A DNA stretch of 64,000 bases from DASZTV01 sp035548055. Lineage in GTDB: Bacteria; Actinomycetota; Actinomycetes; JAFAQI01. Within the stretch, counting starts at the first letter, position 1. Every line of letters starts with the position of its first letter. Made by a program: the position numbers and the translations under genes. The notes beneath the pieces were generated by a model. That model had not been told where the DNA came from, ran no database searches, and saw only the letters and a list, made by a program, of their open reading frames with translations. Shown piece after piece: positions 24,208-32,697 of this stretch. Location: NCBI GenBank assembly GCA_035548055.1, contig DASZTL010000108.1, positions 1 to 64,000 of the forward strand, read 5' to 3'.

Positions 24208-24283
24208 GGCTTCTCCCTGTTCCTCGACATGCGTGTTGGGCGACAGGCGGACAATATCGGCACTCGGTGCCAGAATCAATGCC
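24208..24283. promoter_or_regulatory. mftA-mftR divergent intergenic region with a 13-bp palindrome
   Basis: 76 bp between the starts of mftA (minus) and mftR (plus). It contains the palindrome GGCACTCGGTGCC at 24259-24271 (5-bp arms, 3-bp centre), 12 bp before the mftR GTG. TetR-type regulators usually bind palindromes in such positions, and MftR of mycobacteria is a known repressor of the mft operon. The palindrome is a candidate operator; the assignment is inferred. Confidence 0.5.
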
Positions 24284-24862
24284 GTGGGACGCGGCCGGCC
24301 TCGCGAGACCAGTGCACGGGAGCTCGAGGTGGTGGCGCTGGAGCTGTTCGCGGCCCAGGGCTACGCCCAGACCTCGGTCGAGCAGATCGCGGCTGGCGCG
24401 GGCGTCAGCAAGCGGACCTTCTTCCGGTACTTCGACTCCAAGGCGGCCGTCCTCTGGCACGACTTCGACAACGAGGTCGAGCAGCTGCGGGCAGCCTTCG
24501 CCCAGGTGCCGGCCAGCACGACGCTCATGACAGCCATTCGCGAAGTGGTCGTGAGCGTGAACCGTTACCGCGCCGAGGACGTGCCGGAGCTACGAACCCG
24601 GATGCAGCTCATCAGTACCGACCCGGCACTGGAGGCCAGTGCTGCCTCGCGCTACGACGCCTGGGAGCGAGCCGTCTCGGAGTTCGCGGCGGCCCGCCTC
24701 GCCGAGTCGGCCGACGCGCTGATCCCGCTCGCGATCGGGCGTACGACGCTTGCCGCCTGCCGGGCGGCGTACGAGGTGTGGCTCACCCGCGCGGACGCCG
24801 ACCTCACCGTCTACCTCGACGAGAGCCTGCGCGCTCTCGCCGCCGGCTTCCGAGCGAAGTAG
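24284..24862 (+). CDS. mftR: MftR, TetR-family mycofactocin system regulator
   Basis: 192 residues from a GTG. The N-terminal TetR helix-turn-helix reads TSARELEVVALELFAAQGYAQTS, EQIAAGAGVSKRTFFRYFDSK, near residues 10-50. The C-terminal ligand domain is all-helical. Divergent from mftA, as in other mft loci, where MftR represses the operon and responds to acyl-CoA. The wording TSVEQIAAGAGVSKRTFFRYF fits this subfamily. The reading frame remains open upstream across mftA in antisense, but the GTG fits the family N-terminus GRGRPRETS. Confidence 0.88.
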   Translation: MGRGRPRETSARELEVVALELFAAQGYAQTSVEQIAAGAGVSKRTFFRYFDSKAAVLWHDFDNEVEQLRAAFAQVPASTTLMTAIREVVVSVNRYRAEDVPELRTRMQLISTDPALEASAASRYDAWERAVSEFAAARLAESADALIPLAIGRTTLAACRAAYEVWLTRADADLTVYLDESLRALAAGFRAK

Positions 24863-24969
24863 CCGGCAGCGGGCTGCGGCGTCTGCCGCGGCGGTCCGTA
24901 CAGCTCGCTGGGCAACTCGCGAACGGTGGTACTGCACAACGCGGCGTCAGGCTGCCTACTGTGACGCCT

Positions 24970-25866
24970 ATGGGTATCGGCACCAACGCCGCGGTCGAAG
25001 CGCGAGGGCTGTCGAAGTCGTACGGCCGTGCACGGGGCATCACCGGCGTCGACCTCGACGTGGCCTCCGGTGAGGTTCTTGCGCTCGTCGGTGCGAACGG
25101 AGCCGGCAAGACGACCTTCATGCGGCTCCTGCTGGACTTCATCCGCCCGACGAGTGGGGCCGTCAAAGTGCTGGGATTCGACAGCGTCCACGACTCGGTC
25201 GAGGTACGACGACGCACGACGTACCTTCCCGGAGAGCTCGTCATCCCGAGCAGGATCACCGGTGAGGAGGCGGTTCGCCGCTTCACGTTCGCGCGACACG
25301 ATCTGCGCGCCGACCAGGTACGAGCGATCGCCGAGCGCATTCACCTGGACCTGTCGCGACGGGTCGGTGACCTGTCGAAAGGAAACAAGCAGAAGCTGGG
25401 CCTCGTGATCGCGCTCGCCCCGCGAGCGGACCTGCTCGTGCTCGACGAGCCCACCAGCGGTCTCGACCCGCTGCTGCAGCGAGTGTTCGGTGACCTCGTC
25501 AAGGAACGCGCAGCGGATGGCACCGCCATCCTCCTCTCCAGCCATGTCATGTCCGAGGTCGAGCAGATCGCAACCCGGGTCGCCCTGTTGCGAGACGGCC
25601 GGGTCGCGGTTGTCGACGACATCGCGGCAATCCGGGAGCGGTCGCGGCGGCGCGGACGGCTGCGCCCTCGCGACCCCTCCGACCTCGCAGCAGTCGCGGA
25701 CGCGATCCGGTCGCTTCCCGGTGTTTCCGACGTCGGGTTGGAGGCAGACGTGGTCACGTTCGCCTGCACCGGTGACATGGACGCACTGCTGAAGCAAGTG
25801 GCGAGCTTCGGCATCGCGGCATTCGACGTCGCGCACGCCGAGCTCGAGGATGCGTTCTTCGCATGA
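24970..25866 (+). CDS. ABC transporter ATP-binding protein
   Basis: 298 residues. Walker A GANGAGKTT (about residue 44), signature LSKGNKQKLGL, Walker B LLVLDEPTSGLD, and an H-loop SSHVMSEVEQ. This is the CcmA/DrrA type that pairs with ABC-2 permeases to export drugs or lipids. It has the usual C-terminal extension (DPSDLAAVADAIRSLPG). ATG 24970 is chosen; a GTG nine bases earlier is possible. Its stop overlaps the permease start by four bases, so the two subunits are coupled. Confidence 0.9.
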   Translation: MGIGTNAAVEARGLSKSYGRARGITGVDLDVASGEVLALVGANGAGKTTFMRLLLDFIRPTSGAVKVLGFDSVHDSVEVRRRTTYLPGELVIPSRITGEEAVRRFTFARHDLRADQVRAIAERIHLDLSRRVGDLSKGNKQKLGLVIALAPRADLLVLDEPTSGLDPLLQRVFGDLVKERAADGTAILLSSHVMSEVEQIATRVALLRDGRVAVVDDIAAIRERSRRRGRLRPRDPSDLAAVADAIRSLPGVSDVGLEADVVTFACTGDMDALLKQVASFGIAAFDVAHAELEDAFFA

Positions 25867-26663
25867 TCGGTTCGCTCGGCGTCACGCGCAGCGACCTCCG
25901 GCTGCGGCGCACCTCCCTGATCCTGTGGTTCGTCGCGGTCACGGTGCTGGTCGCCGGTATAGCCGCGATCTACCCGACTGTGCGCTCCAACCCATCGCTC
26001 GACAGCATCTACGGGGACCTTTCACCAACCGTTCAGGCACTGCTCGGCGGCGCGAGTCTCACCTCGCCATCCGGATACCTGAACACACAGCTGTTCGCCT
26101 TCTTCCTGCCTGCGGTGCTCCTCGTCTTCGCGATCGGTCGAGGTGCCAGCTCGATCGCGGGTGAGGAAGAGGACCGCACTCTCGATCTCCTGCTCGCGCA
26201 GCCTCTCGCACGCGGTCGGCTGTACGCCGAGAAGGCGCTCGCCGTACTGATCGGGGTCGTCACCCTGATCGTCGGGTCCGTCGTCGGCGTGGTGGCCCTC
26301 CGCCAGCCCGCCGACCTCACCCTGCCGTACGTGAACCTGGTGGCGGTGTGCGTGCAGATGGGCCTGATGTGCGCGGCCCTCGGACTCGGCGCGCAGGCCG
26401 TCGCTGCGGCGAGCGGGCGGCGGGTGGTGGGGATCGCGGCGAGCGCCGGCTACACCTTCGTCTCCTACATCGTGTACGGGTTGAGCGCGACCGTGCATCC
26501 GCTCTCCTACGTCAGGCCATTCACGCTGTGGCGGTGGTATCTCGGCGGCGACCCCTTGACCTCCGGATTCGGGATCGAAGAGCTTCTGGTGCTCGCGGGG
26601 GTCTGCATTGCGATGGTCGCGGTTGGCACGCAGGCGTTTCGGCGACGCGACCTGCACGCCTGA
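25863..26663 (+). CDS. ABC-2 type transporter permease
   Basis: 266 residues with about six hydrophobic helices (ILWFVAVTVLVAGIAAIYPT; LFAFFLPAVLLVFAIGRGA; VLIGVVTLIVGSVVGVVAL). The GEEEDRTLDLLLAQPLARGRLYAEK segment after helix two is the hallmark of ABC-2 (NatB/YhgE-like) permeases, the coupling helix contacting the ATPase. Its ATG overlaps the ATPase stop. Substrate unknown. It ends 15 bp before the convergent HxlR gene. Confidence 0.85.
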   Translation: MIGSLGVTRSDLRLRRTSLILWFVAVTVLVAGIAAIYPTVRSNPSLDSIYGDLSPTVQALLGGASLTSPSGYLNTQLFAFFLPAVLLVFAIGRGASSIAGEEEDRTLDLLLAQPLARGRLYAEKALAVLIGVVTLIVGSVVGVVALRQPADLTLPYVNLVAVCVQMGLMCAALGLGAQAVAAASGRRVVGIAASAGYTFVSYIVYGLSATVHPLSYVRPFTLWRWYLGGDPLTSGFGIEELLVLAGVCIAMVAVGTQAFRRRDLHA

Positions 26664-26678
26664 CACGAGGCGAGCTGG

Positions 26679-27371
26679 CTACCTGGCGGCGCCGGCCGAC
26701 GGGCGGGCCAGCGCGGCGAACGTCGAGAGCTGAAACCAGCCTGGGAGCGCGCGTCGTACCTGAGATGCGCCCTGGAGCTCAACGGCACCAGAGCGAATCG
26801 CGGCGCCCCACTGCAGGTCACCACGCCAGATCCGGGTCAGCTCCCGCAGCCCGGCAACAACCGTCACGGTCACGGGATACCCGGGATCCGCGTCACAGAC
26901 ATCGGCGCCATTCGGAGTGATGACCAGCCACCACTGGCTGCTCCGTACCGCGACGTCCACGAAGCGGAACTGCACGACGGCGCGCGGGCGCGGCACAGCG
27001 TCGTGGTTGAGGTTGCGGTGCATGTCCCACAGCAGCAGCTTCGGATCGAGATCCTCGTCACCGATCTGTCCGATCCAGCGGATCCCCCATGCGCCGTACG
27101 CCTCGACGAGCGGGCCCAGCTCACGTCCGGCCGGCGTCAGGGCGTAGCGCACGGTGCCGGCATCCTCGACTCGCTCCACGATGCCGGCGCGCGTCAGCTG
27201 CCCGAGCCGGCTGGAAAGCAGGCTGGGAGACATCCGCGGGACGCCGCGTCGCAGATCGTTGAACCGTTCGCTCCCGGCAAGCAGCTCGCGCACCACCAGC
27301 AAGGTCCAGCGCTCGCCGAGCAGCTCCATCGCCTTGGCCACCGGACAGAACTGCCCGTACGACGCGCTCAC
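26679..27371 (-). CDS. HxlR-family transcriptional regulator with C-terminal sterol-carrier-like domain
   Basis: 230 residues from a GTG at 27371 (the frame extends to 27428 without support). The N-terminal HxlR winged helix is clear: FCPVAKAMELLGERWTLLVVRELLAG, RFNDLRRGVPRMSPSLLSSRL. Residues beyond 100 (RAVVQFRFVDVAVRSSQWWLVITPNG, and VAGLRELTRIWRGDLQWGAAIRSGAVELQG) look like an SCP2-type ligand pocket, a known HxlR-SCP2 fusion in actinobacteria. Divergent from the methyltransferase at 27477, 105 bp away, which it may control. Confidence 0.82.
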   Translation of the reverse strand: MSASYGQFCPVAKAMELLGERWTLLVVRELLAGSERFNDLRRGVPRMSPSLLSSRLGQLTRAGIVERVEDAGTVRYALTPAGRELGPLVEAYGAWGIRWIGQIGDEDLDPKLLLWDMHRNLNHDAVPRPRAVVQFRFVDVAVRSSQWWLVITPNGADVCDADPGYPVTVTVVAGLRELTRIWRGDLQWGAAIRSGAVELQGASQVRRALPGWFQLSTFAALARPSAGAAR

Positions 27372-27476
27372 CGGGCCTACGTTAGGCGCGCCACCACCCG
27401 GTGGTACAGATCTCGTACTAGGTGACACGACCGCCCCTTCCTACGCTTTGCGTCAACGCAGCGAAGGAGGCGGCAG

Positions 27477-28319
27477 ATGAGCACCATCGACGGGCTCGGC
27501 GTCGAGGACCAGGCGCTGAAGACGAGGCACCGCGCGATGTGGGCGCTGGGTGACTACCCCCAGGTCGCGCTCGACGTCATCCCTGACCTCGGCGCCGGGT
27601 TGGTCGACGCGGCGGGAGTCCGGCCCAGCGACCGCGTGCTGGACGTCGCGGCCGGCTCAGGGAACGTGGCGATACCGGCGGCACTCGCCGGCGGGCGCGT
27701 CGTCGCCTGCGACCTGACTCCCGAGATGTTCGACGCCGGCGCGAAGCAGGCGGCGCAACGGGGTGCCGAGGTGGACTGGCGCGAAGGCGATGCGGAAGCT
27801 CTCCCCTTCGCCGACGGCGAGTTCGACGTCGTGCTGTCCTGCGTCGGCGTGATGTTCGCGCCGCATCACCAAGCCGCCGCCGACGAGCTGGTCCGGGTCT
27901 GCCGTGCGGGCGGGACGATCGGGCTGATCAGCTGGACACCGGAAGGGTTCGTCGGCCAGATGCTCGCGGCCATGCGGCCGTTCGTCGCGCCACCCCCATC
28001 CGGCGCCCAGCCGCCGACGATGTGGGGCGACGAAGGACACATCCGCTCACTCTTCGGCAGCCGCGTCACCGCCCTCACCACGAGCCGCCAGATGGTCACC
28101 GTCGACCGGTTCGGCAGCCCGGCTGAGTTCCGGGAGTACTTCAAGGCCTATTACGGACCGACTGCGGCGGCGTACCGGGGACTGGCAGACTCCCCCGGCC
28201 GTGCTGCCGAGCTCGACGCGGCGCTCGACGGGTTGGCGCGCGCCGGCAATCGCGGCGCCGCGGGGCTGACTATGGACTGGGAGTACCTCGTGGTGATCGC
28301 GACGACGCAGGGCGGCTGA
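27477..28319 (+). CDS. Class I SAM-dependent methyltransferase (UbiE-like)
   Basis: 280 residues. A strong ribosome binding site, GAAGGAGG, precedes the ATG. Motifs: DRVLDVAAGSGNVAIPAAL (motif I, about residue 55), VVACDLTPEMFDAG, EGDAEALPFADGEFDVVLSC, and VCRAGGTIGLISW. It belongs with UbiE/menaquinone-type methyltransferases, but the acceptor is not defined. It is divergent from the HxlR regulator, a common arrangement for locally controlled detoxification or small-molecule genes. Confidence 0.85.
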   Translation: MSTIDGLGVEDQALKTRHRAMWALGDYPQVALDVIPDLGAGLVDAAGVRPSDRVLDVAAGSGNVAIPAALAGGRVVACDLTPEMFDAGAKQAAQRGAEVDWREGDAEALPFADGEFDVVLSCVGVMFAPHHQAAADELVRVCRAGGTIGLISWTPEGFVGQMLAAMRPFVAPPPSGAQPPTMWGDEGHIRSLFGSRVTALTTSRQMVTVDRFGSPAEFREYFKAYYGPTAAAYRGLADSPGRAAELDAALDGLARAGNRGAAGLTMDWEYLVVIATTQGG

Positions 28320-28382
28320 TCCCCTCAGGGATGCGGCCTCGTCCGAGCCCCACCCCGAAGGAGCACAAACACCTCGCGCGCT

Positions 28383-28408
28383 GTCCCCGAGATCGGTCAC
28401 CTGGGGAC
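28383..28408. terminator. Weak hairpin between the methyltransferase and the PhnB-like gene
   Basis: GTCCCC (28383-28388) pairs with GGGGAC (28403-28408) around a 14-base loop. It lies 64 bases after the methyltransferase stop and 55 before the next gene. No T-run follows; an operator role is equally possible. Confidence 0.25.
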
Positions 28409-28462
28409 GAATGACATCGGGCGGGCGACGTTGTCTGCTGCTTCGGACGAGAAGATGACGGC

Positions 28463-28876
28463 ATGAAGGCGCCGATTCCGTTTCTCATGTTCTGTGGCGA
28501 GCAGCACGGCCGCGCCGAGGAGGCCATCAACCGGTACTGCTCGATCTTCGACGACTCGCGAGTGATCGCCATCGAGCGGTACGGCGCCGAAGGACCGGAG
28601 CCCGAAGGGACGGTTCGGCATGCGCGAGTCGAGATCTGCGGCTCCGAGCTCATGGCGATCGACAGCGCCGCGCCGCACAAGTTCGCCTTCACACCCGCGA
28701 TCTCGCTGTGGATCGAGTGCTCCTCCCGCGAAGAGCTCGATGCCACCGCGAAGAAGCTGCAAGAAGGCGGGGGGTTCCTGATGCCACCCGGCAACTACGG
28801 CTTCAGCGAGTGGTTCTGCTGGGTCGCCGACAAGTACGGCGTCACCTGGCAACTCGTCTTCGACATGCACGGCTGA
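28463..28876 (+). CDS. PhnB-like VOC family protein (3-demethylubiquinone methyltransferase-type domain)
   Basis: 137 residues. Features of the PhnB/'3-dmu-9_3-mt' VOC group: FLMFCGEQHGRAEEAINRYCSIF, then IAIERYG, ELMAIDSAAPHKFAFTPAISLWIEC and a C-terminal NYGFSEWFCWVADKYGVTWQL. The WVxDKYGVxWQ ending is diagnostic. No catalytic activity is established for most members. It is unlinked in orientation to an obvious pathway. Confidence 0.85.
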   Translation: MKAPIPFLMFCGEQHGRAEEAINRYCSIFDDSRVIAIERYGAEGPEPEGTVRHARVEICGSELMAIDSAAPHKFAFTPAISLWIECSSREELDATAKKLQEGGGFLMPPGNYGFSEWFCWVADKYGVTWQLVFDMHG

Positions 28877-28896
28877 CCGCGAGGGATACTCGGTAC

Positions 28897-29310
28897 GTGG
28901 CCTGGTTGGTGCGCAAGGCCCACGAGATGGGCACCGTTCGATCGATCGCGCTCGTTGGCGCGCTCGGTTGGAGCGCCGCACTGATCGTCGGTGCGTGCGT
29001 CGTACCGGTCTATTCCTCCGACGGACCGGCGGGTAGCGGGTCAGCCACGTTGGTCGGCGAGAACGGCGCCGGCGTGATCGGCGTCGTGATCATCCCGCTC
29101 GTCGTCTCCGTCGTCGTCGCGGCTGTCCTGAACCGCCGGAGTGCGGCGCCGAATGCCGGGCCGGTCGCGTGGACCGCGACCGGATTGCTGGCCACCTTCA
29201 ACGTCCTCGCGTTGCTCTCGATCGGGATCTTCGTGTTGCCGGTGACCGTCTGCCTGGTAGTGGCTTGTATGCAGCACGCGAGAGGTACGGTCGTCGTACG
29301 CGCTTCCTGA
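28897..29310 (+). CDS. Small hypothetical membrane protein
   Basis: 137 residues from a GTG with GAGGG upstream. Three hydrophobic segments: RSIALVGALGWSAALIVGAC, VIGVVIIPLVVSVVVAAVL and LATFNVLALLSIGIFVLP running into VTVCLVVAC. A short extracytoplasmic loop (PVYSSDGPAGSGSAT) follows the first helix. No family recognised. An ATG at 28927 would shorten it by ten residues. It precedes the cupin gene by nine bases, so the two may be co-transcribed. Confidence 0.65.
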   Translation: MAWLVRKAHEMGTVRSIALVGALGWSAALIVGACVVPVYSSDGPAGSGSATLVGENGAGVIGVVIIPLVVSVVVAAVLNRRSAAPNAGPVAWTATGLLATFNVLALLSIGIFVLPVTVCLVVACMQHARGTVVVRAS

Positions 29311-29319
29311 GAGGGAGAC

Positions 29320-29664
29320 ATGTCCTTCACCTGTACCCCCGCCGCCTTCGATGATGAGACGGCCGCGGTTCGCGAGATCGAAGCCCGAGGGTGGCACGCG
29401 GTGACCTTCCCGGCCCCCGCCGAAGTGTCGGAATGGCACTGGCACGACTTCGAAGCGCTGATCTACATCCTCGAGGGCACACTGCGCATCCAGTTCGAGG
29501 ACGGCGCGGAAGAGTTCGTCTGCGAGCCGGGCACCCGTGTCGAGACCGCCGATCGAGTCGTCCACCGAGAGGTCACGGATGGCTACCGGGCTGTCTTCGG
29601 TCTCAGTGTCGCTCCAGCCACGCTGACCAGCCCGATCAACAAGCCGGCCTCCCAACTGGTCTGA
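29320..29664 (+). CDS. Small cupin-domain protein
   Basis: 114 residues from an ATG with GAGAGGGAG upstream. Cupin motif 1 is visible as EWHWHDFEALIYILEGTLRI (H,H,E ligands), and motif 2 as CEPGTRVETADRVVHREVT (terminal His). Single-domain cupins of this kind bind a metal and act as small-molecule dioxygenases, isomerases or binding proteins. The activity is not evident. Confidence 0.78.
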   Translation: MSFTCTPAAFDDETAAVREIEARGWHAVTFPAPAEVSEWHWHDFEALIYILEGTLRIQFEDGAEEFVCEPGTRVETADRVVHREVTDGYRAVFGLSVAPATLTSPINKPASQLV

Positions 29665-29690
29665 CAAGACGCGCACGGCAGGATGGGAGC

Positions 29691-30521
29691 GTGGAGTTCG
29701 ACCCGTACGAGCCGTACGGGGCCTTGGTCGACTCGACTCTGCGCCTCATCACATGGAACGTGTGGGCACGGTTCGGCAACGCCGACGCGCGCCAACGGCA
29801 ACTCGAGGATGAACTTACCGCGCATCAACCGGACATCGTCTGCCTCACGGAAGCCTGGGCCGGGTCGACGACAGACCAGGCTTCGGTGGTCGCGGACCAA
29901 CTCGGCCACAGCGACTCCCGCTTCCTTGGAGCCAGATCCGAGGAAGCGGAGTGGTCATCGGGTATTGCGATCACGTCACGATGGCCGATCGCCGCACACT
30001 CGCATCACGACTTGACCACGCGCGACGGTGAAGTGCGCGGGTTGCTCGGGCACGTCGAGGTCGATGGTCCCCGCGGGCGGATCCAGGTCTTCGGCGTGAT
30101 GCTCGACTACCCGCTCGGTGCAACCGCGGGCCGCCTCCATCAGGTGCAGCAGATGCTCGACGTCGTGGCGGGATCGATCGATCGCCGAGCGATCACCGTC
30201 CTCTGCGGTGATTTCAATGCCCCACCGGACAGTGACGAGATCCGCGTCCTGACGGGGCGGTCGGCCGGGCCGGGCGGCCTCGTCTTCTACGACGCATGGG
30301 AAGTCGCCGGCGACGGCGGACCTGGCATCACGTTCGCACGAGACAACCCGTTGGCCGCCGCAAGCCTGTTCCCAGACCGACGCTTCGACTACGTGTTCTC
30401 GGCGTGGCCGCGAGGCGGCGGCCGCGGGCATCCGGTCAATGCGCAGATCGTGGGGCGTCCGGAACCGCCAGGACCGCCCGCCTCAGACCACTACGGCGTA
30501 CTTGCCGATCTCCGCTACTAG
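29691..30521 (+). CDS. Endonuclease/exonuclease/phosphatase (EEP) family protein
   Basis: 276 residues from a GTG; the open frame reaches further upstream but overlaps the cupin gene. EEP motifs in order: LRLITWNVWARFG (N), PDIVCLTEAW (E), VLCGDFNAPPDSDEI (D,N), FDYVFSAWP (D) and ASDHYGVLADL (DH). The full metal-dependent catalytic set is present. No signal peptide, so probably cytoplasmic. The substrate may be a phosphodiester or a sugar phosphate. Confidence 0.85.
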   Translation: MEFDPYEPYGALVDSTLRLITWNVWARFGNADARQRQLEDELTAHQPDIVCLTEAWAGSTTDQASVVADQLGHSDSRFLGARSEEAEWSSGIAITSRWPIAAHSHHDLTTRDGEVRGLLGHVEVDGPRGRIQVFGVMLDYPLGATAGRLHQVQQMLDVVAGSIDRRAITVLCGDFNAPPDSDEIRVLTGRSAGPGGLVFYDAWEVAGDGGPGITFARDNPLAAASLFPDRRFDYVFSAWPRGGGRGHPVNAQIVGRPEPPGPPASDHYGVLADLRY

Positions 30522-30524
30522 CGA

Positions 30525-31520
30525 TCAGTCGCGCGGGTGACGGTCGAGCAATGCCGGACGGTGGGCGGCTTCTCCGCCGAACAGCTCGCGGAGGGCATGG
30601 ACTCGCTTGAGATACAGATGAGCGTCGCACTCCCAGGTGACGCCGATCCCGCCGTAGATCTGAATCGCCTCGCGCGCATTCGACAGCGCTGCGTGCTCGG
30701 CGACCACACGCGCGGCGGCTGCCTGGAACCGAGCGTCCTCGGTGCCTTCGGTCACGCTGAGGGCCGCGAACGTGAGCTGGGCCTCAGCCAGAGCGGCCCC
30801 GACCGCCATGTCCGCGCACCGGTGCTTGATTGCCTGGAAGGCGCCGATCGCGGAGCCGAACTGCTCGCGGGTCTTCGCGTAGTCCACCGACAGGTCTCGT
30901 GTCGCAGCCGCGATCCCGGTCAGCATCGCGCTAACGAGCACCGAGCCGCGGGCCACGATCGGTTCCTCTCGCGGCGCCGAGACGATCGGCTCGCCGAACA
31001 GGTTGGCGGTCTCGCGTCGCGTCAGCGGGTCCAGCCCGGGCTGATCGGTTCTGCCCGACGCCATCGCCGCGGGCAAGAGCTCGACCTCCTGCGATCCGAA
31101 CACCACGAGGTACGTCGCGTCAGCCGCGTCGTACAGGACCGCCGGCCCGTTGTCCGGCCGGGCGGCGAGGCCGGCACGAGCCTGCCCTGCCAGCAACGCC
31201 ATAGCCGCGTCGGCGGCTCCGCCTAGGGCGGCGATGCGCGCCGCAAGAATCGTTGCGAGGAACGGCCCTGGCACGATGCGGCGGCCAAGCTCGACGAAGA
31301 GCAGGGCTTCGTCGATCAGGTCGAAGCCAGTGCCACCGTGCTCCTCCGCCAGGCCGAGCCCGAACCAGCCGAGCTCGCCGGCCGAACGCCACAGCGCGTC
31401 GAGCGGCGCGTTGTCGCCGTCGAGAACCCTACGGACGGCCTCGATCGGCATCAGGTCATCGAGCAGCTCGGTGACCGCCGCGACGATCGACCGCTGGTCG
31501 TCGGAAAGCAGCAGATCCAT
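30525..31520 (-). CDS. Acyl-CoA dehydrogenase (smaller FadE-type subunit)
   Basis: 331 residues from ATG 31520. N-terminal LLSDDQRSIVAAVTELLDD, LGWFGLGLAEEHGGTGFDL, then the C-terminal helices YAKTREQFGSAIGAFQAIKHRCADMAV and QIYGGIGVTWECDAHLYLKR. The central substrate/FAD loop is short and the catalytic Glu position is not obvious, as in the smaller partner of heteromeric acyl-CoA dehydrogenases. The full-length ACAD is just upstream in the same operon (7-bp gap), which suggests an alpha2beta2 complex as in steroid side-chain degradation. The reading frame continues upstream to 31688 but overlaps the neighbour. Confidence 0.85.
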   Translation of the reverse strand: MDLLLSDDQRSIVAAVTELLDDLMPIEAVRRVLDGDNAPLDALWRSAGELGWFGLGLAEEHGGTGFDLIDEALLFVELGRRIVPGPFLATILAARIAALGGAADAAMALLAGQARAGLAARPDNGPAVLYDAADATYLVVFGSQEVELLPAAMASGRTDQPGLDPLTRRETANLFGEPIVSAPREEPIVARGSVLVSAMLTGIAAATRDLSVDYAKTREQFGSAIGAFQAIKHRCADMAVGAALAEAQLTFAALSVTEGTEDARFQAAAARVVAEHAALSNAREAIQIYGGIGVTWECDAHLYLKRVHALRELFGGEAAHRPALLDRHPRD

Positions 31521-31527
31521 GGCGCGG

Positions 31528-32676
31528 CTACCGCGGCAATCCGAGCACGCGCTCACCGATGATGTTGCGCTGGATGTCCGACGTCCCACCTGCGATCGTC
31601 TCCGTGTAGGAGAACAGGTAGTCCTCGTCCCAGGTGGCGGTGGTGATGCCCGGCAGATCAGAGCCGGGACCGACGATCTCCAGCGCAAGCCGCATCAGAC
31701 GCTGCCGGAGCTCCGTGTAGGCCAGCTTGACCAGCGACCCCTCCGGGCCTGGCACCGCGAGATCCGAGTTGCGCATCGCGTTGGTGTAGGTCAGCGCTCG
31801 CAGCGCGGCGATCTCGGCACGTGCGGTTGCGAGCCGCTCGATCAGCTCGGGCCGGTACGCCGCCGCGTCGGTCTGCTGCAGATAGCCGGCCAGCCGCTCG
31901 GCGATCGCGGCGAGCTGCACCTGCCCGTGGGTGAACGCCGTGCCTCGCTCGAACGACAGCGTCGACATCGCGACCCGCCAACCATCGTTGATCGCGCCGA
32001 CGACGTTGGCGAGTGGGATCCGGACCTCGTCGTAGAAGACCTCGCAGAAGTGGCTGAGCCCGTCAAGGGTCTTGATCGGGCGGATCGTGATGCCGGGCAG
32101 CCGCATGTCGCAGATCACCCAGGTGAGGCCCTTGTGCTTGGGGACGCTCGGATCGGTGCGCAGGAGCAGCTCCTGATAGTCCGCCAGGTCGGCGAAGCTG
32201 GTCCAGAGCTTCTGCCCGGTGACGACCAGGGCGTCGCCGTCGACCACGCCAGTCGTGCGCAGCGAGGCCAGGTCGGAGCCGGCCTGTGGTTCAGAGAATC
32301 CCTGGCACCACAGCGCCTCACCGCGCAGGATCCTCGGCAGGTGAAACGCCTTCTGATCCTCGGTGCCATTGGCGATCAGCGTCGGGCCGGCGTGATTAAC
32401 CGCGACGAACCGGCTGTCGATGTCCGGGGCGCCGATCAGTGCGCACTCCTCGAGCCAGATCAGCTGCTGCAGGACGGGCAGCCCGAGTCCGTCGTACTCC
32501 TTCGGCCAGGACACCCCCGCCCAGCCGCCGGCCCACTGCCGTCGTTGCCACTCGAGGTCGAACTCCCGCATCGCCGGGCCGTCGTTGGGTCGCGGCTCAC
32601 CGGGGTAGTTCGCGCGCAGCCACTCCCGCGCCGCCTGCCGAAAGGCCAGGTCCGCCGGCGCGAGGGCGAGCTCCAT
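31528..32676 (-). CDS. Acyl-CoA dehydrogenase (full-length FadE-type subunit)
   Basis: 382 residues. Complete ACAD organisation: FRQAAREWLRANYPG, LIWLEECALIGAPD, CQGFSEPQAGSDLASLRTTG, LVVTGQKLWTSFADLADY (FAD/substrate loop), and ETIAGGTSDIQRNIIGERVLGLPR at the end. The GTSDIQRNIIGERVLGLPR finish is typical of FadE enzymes acting on bulky acyl-CoAs. It lies between the thiolase (21-bp gap) and the smaller ACAD, so it belongs to the operon and probably forms a heteromer with the downstream subunit. Confidence 0.9.
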   Translation of the reverse strand: MELALAPADLAFRQAAREWLRANYPGEPRPNDGPAMREFDLEWQRRQWAGGWAGVSWPKEYDGLGLPVLQQLIWLEECALIGAPDIDSRFVAVNHAGPTLIANGTEDQKAFHLPRILRGEALWCQGFSEPQAGSDLASLRTTGVVDGDALVVTGQKLWTSFADLADYQELLLRTDPSVPKHKGLTWVICDMRLPGITIRPIKTLDGLSHFCEVFYDEVRIPLANVVGAINDGWRVAMSTLSFERGTAFTHGQVQLAAIAERLAGYLQQTDAAAYRPELIERLATARAEIAALRALTYTNAMRNSDLAVPGPEGSLVKLAYTELRQRLMRLALEIVGPGSDLPGITTATWDEDYLFSYTETIAGGTSDIQRNIIGERVLGLPR

Positions 32677-32697
32677 CTGGTGAGAGAGACGGAACTG

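Noticed and set aside
24101..24283. N-terminal extension of MftR by 61 residues
   Set aside because: It would run antisense through mftA, and is a Ser/Thr-rich shadow of the acidic leader.
23777..24460. MftB as a 227-residue protein
   Set aside because: The extra 129 residues overlap mftA and mftR; the family is about 95-100 residues.
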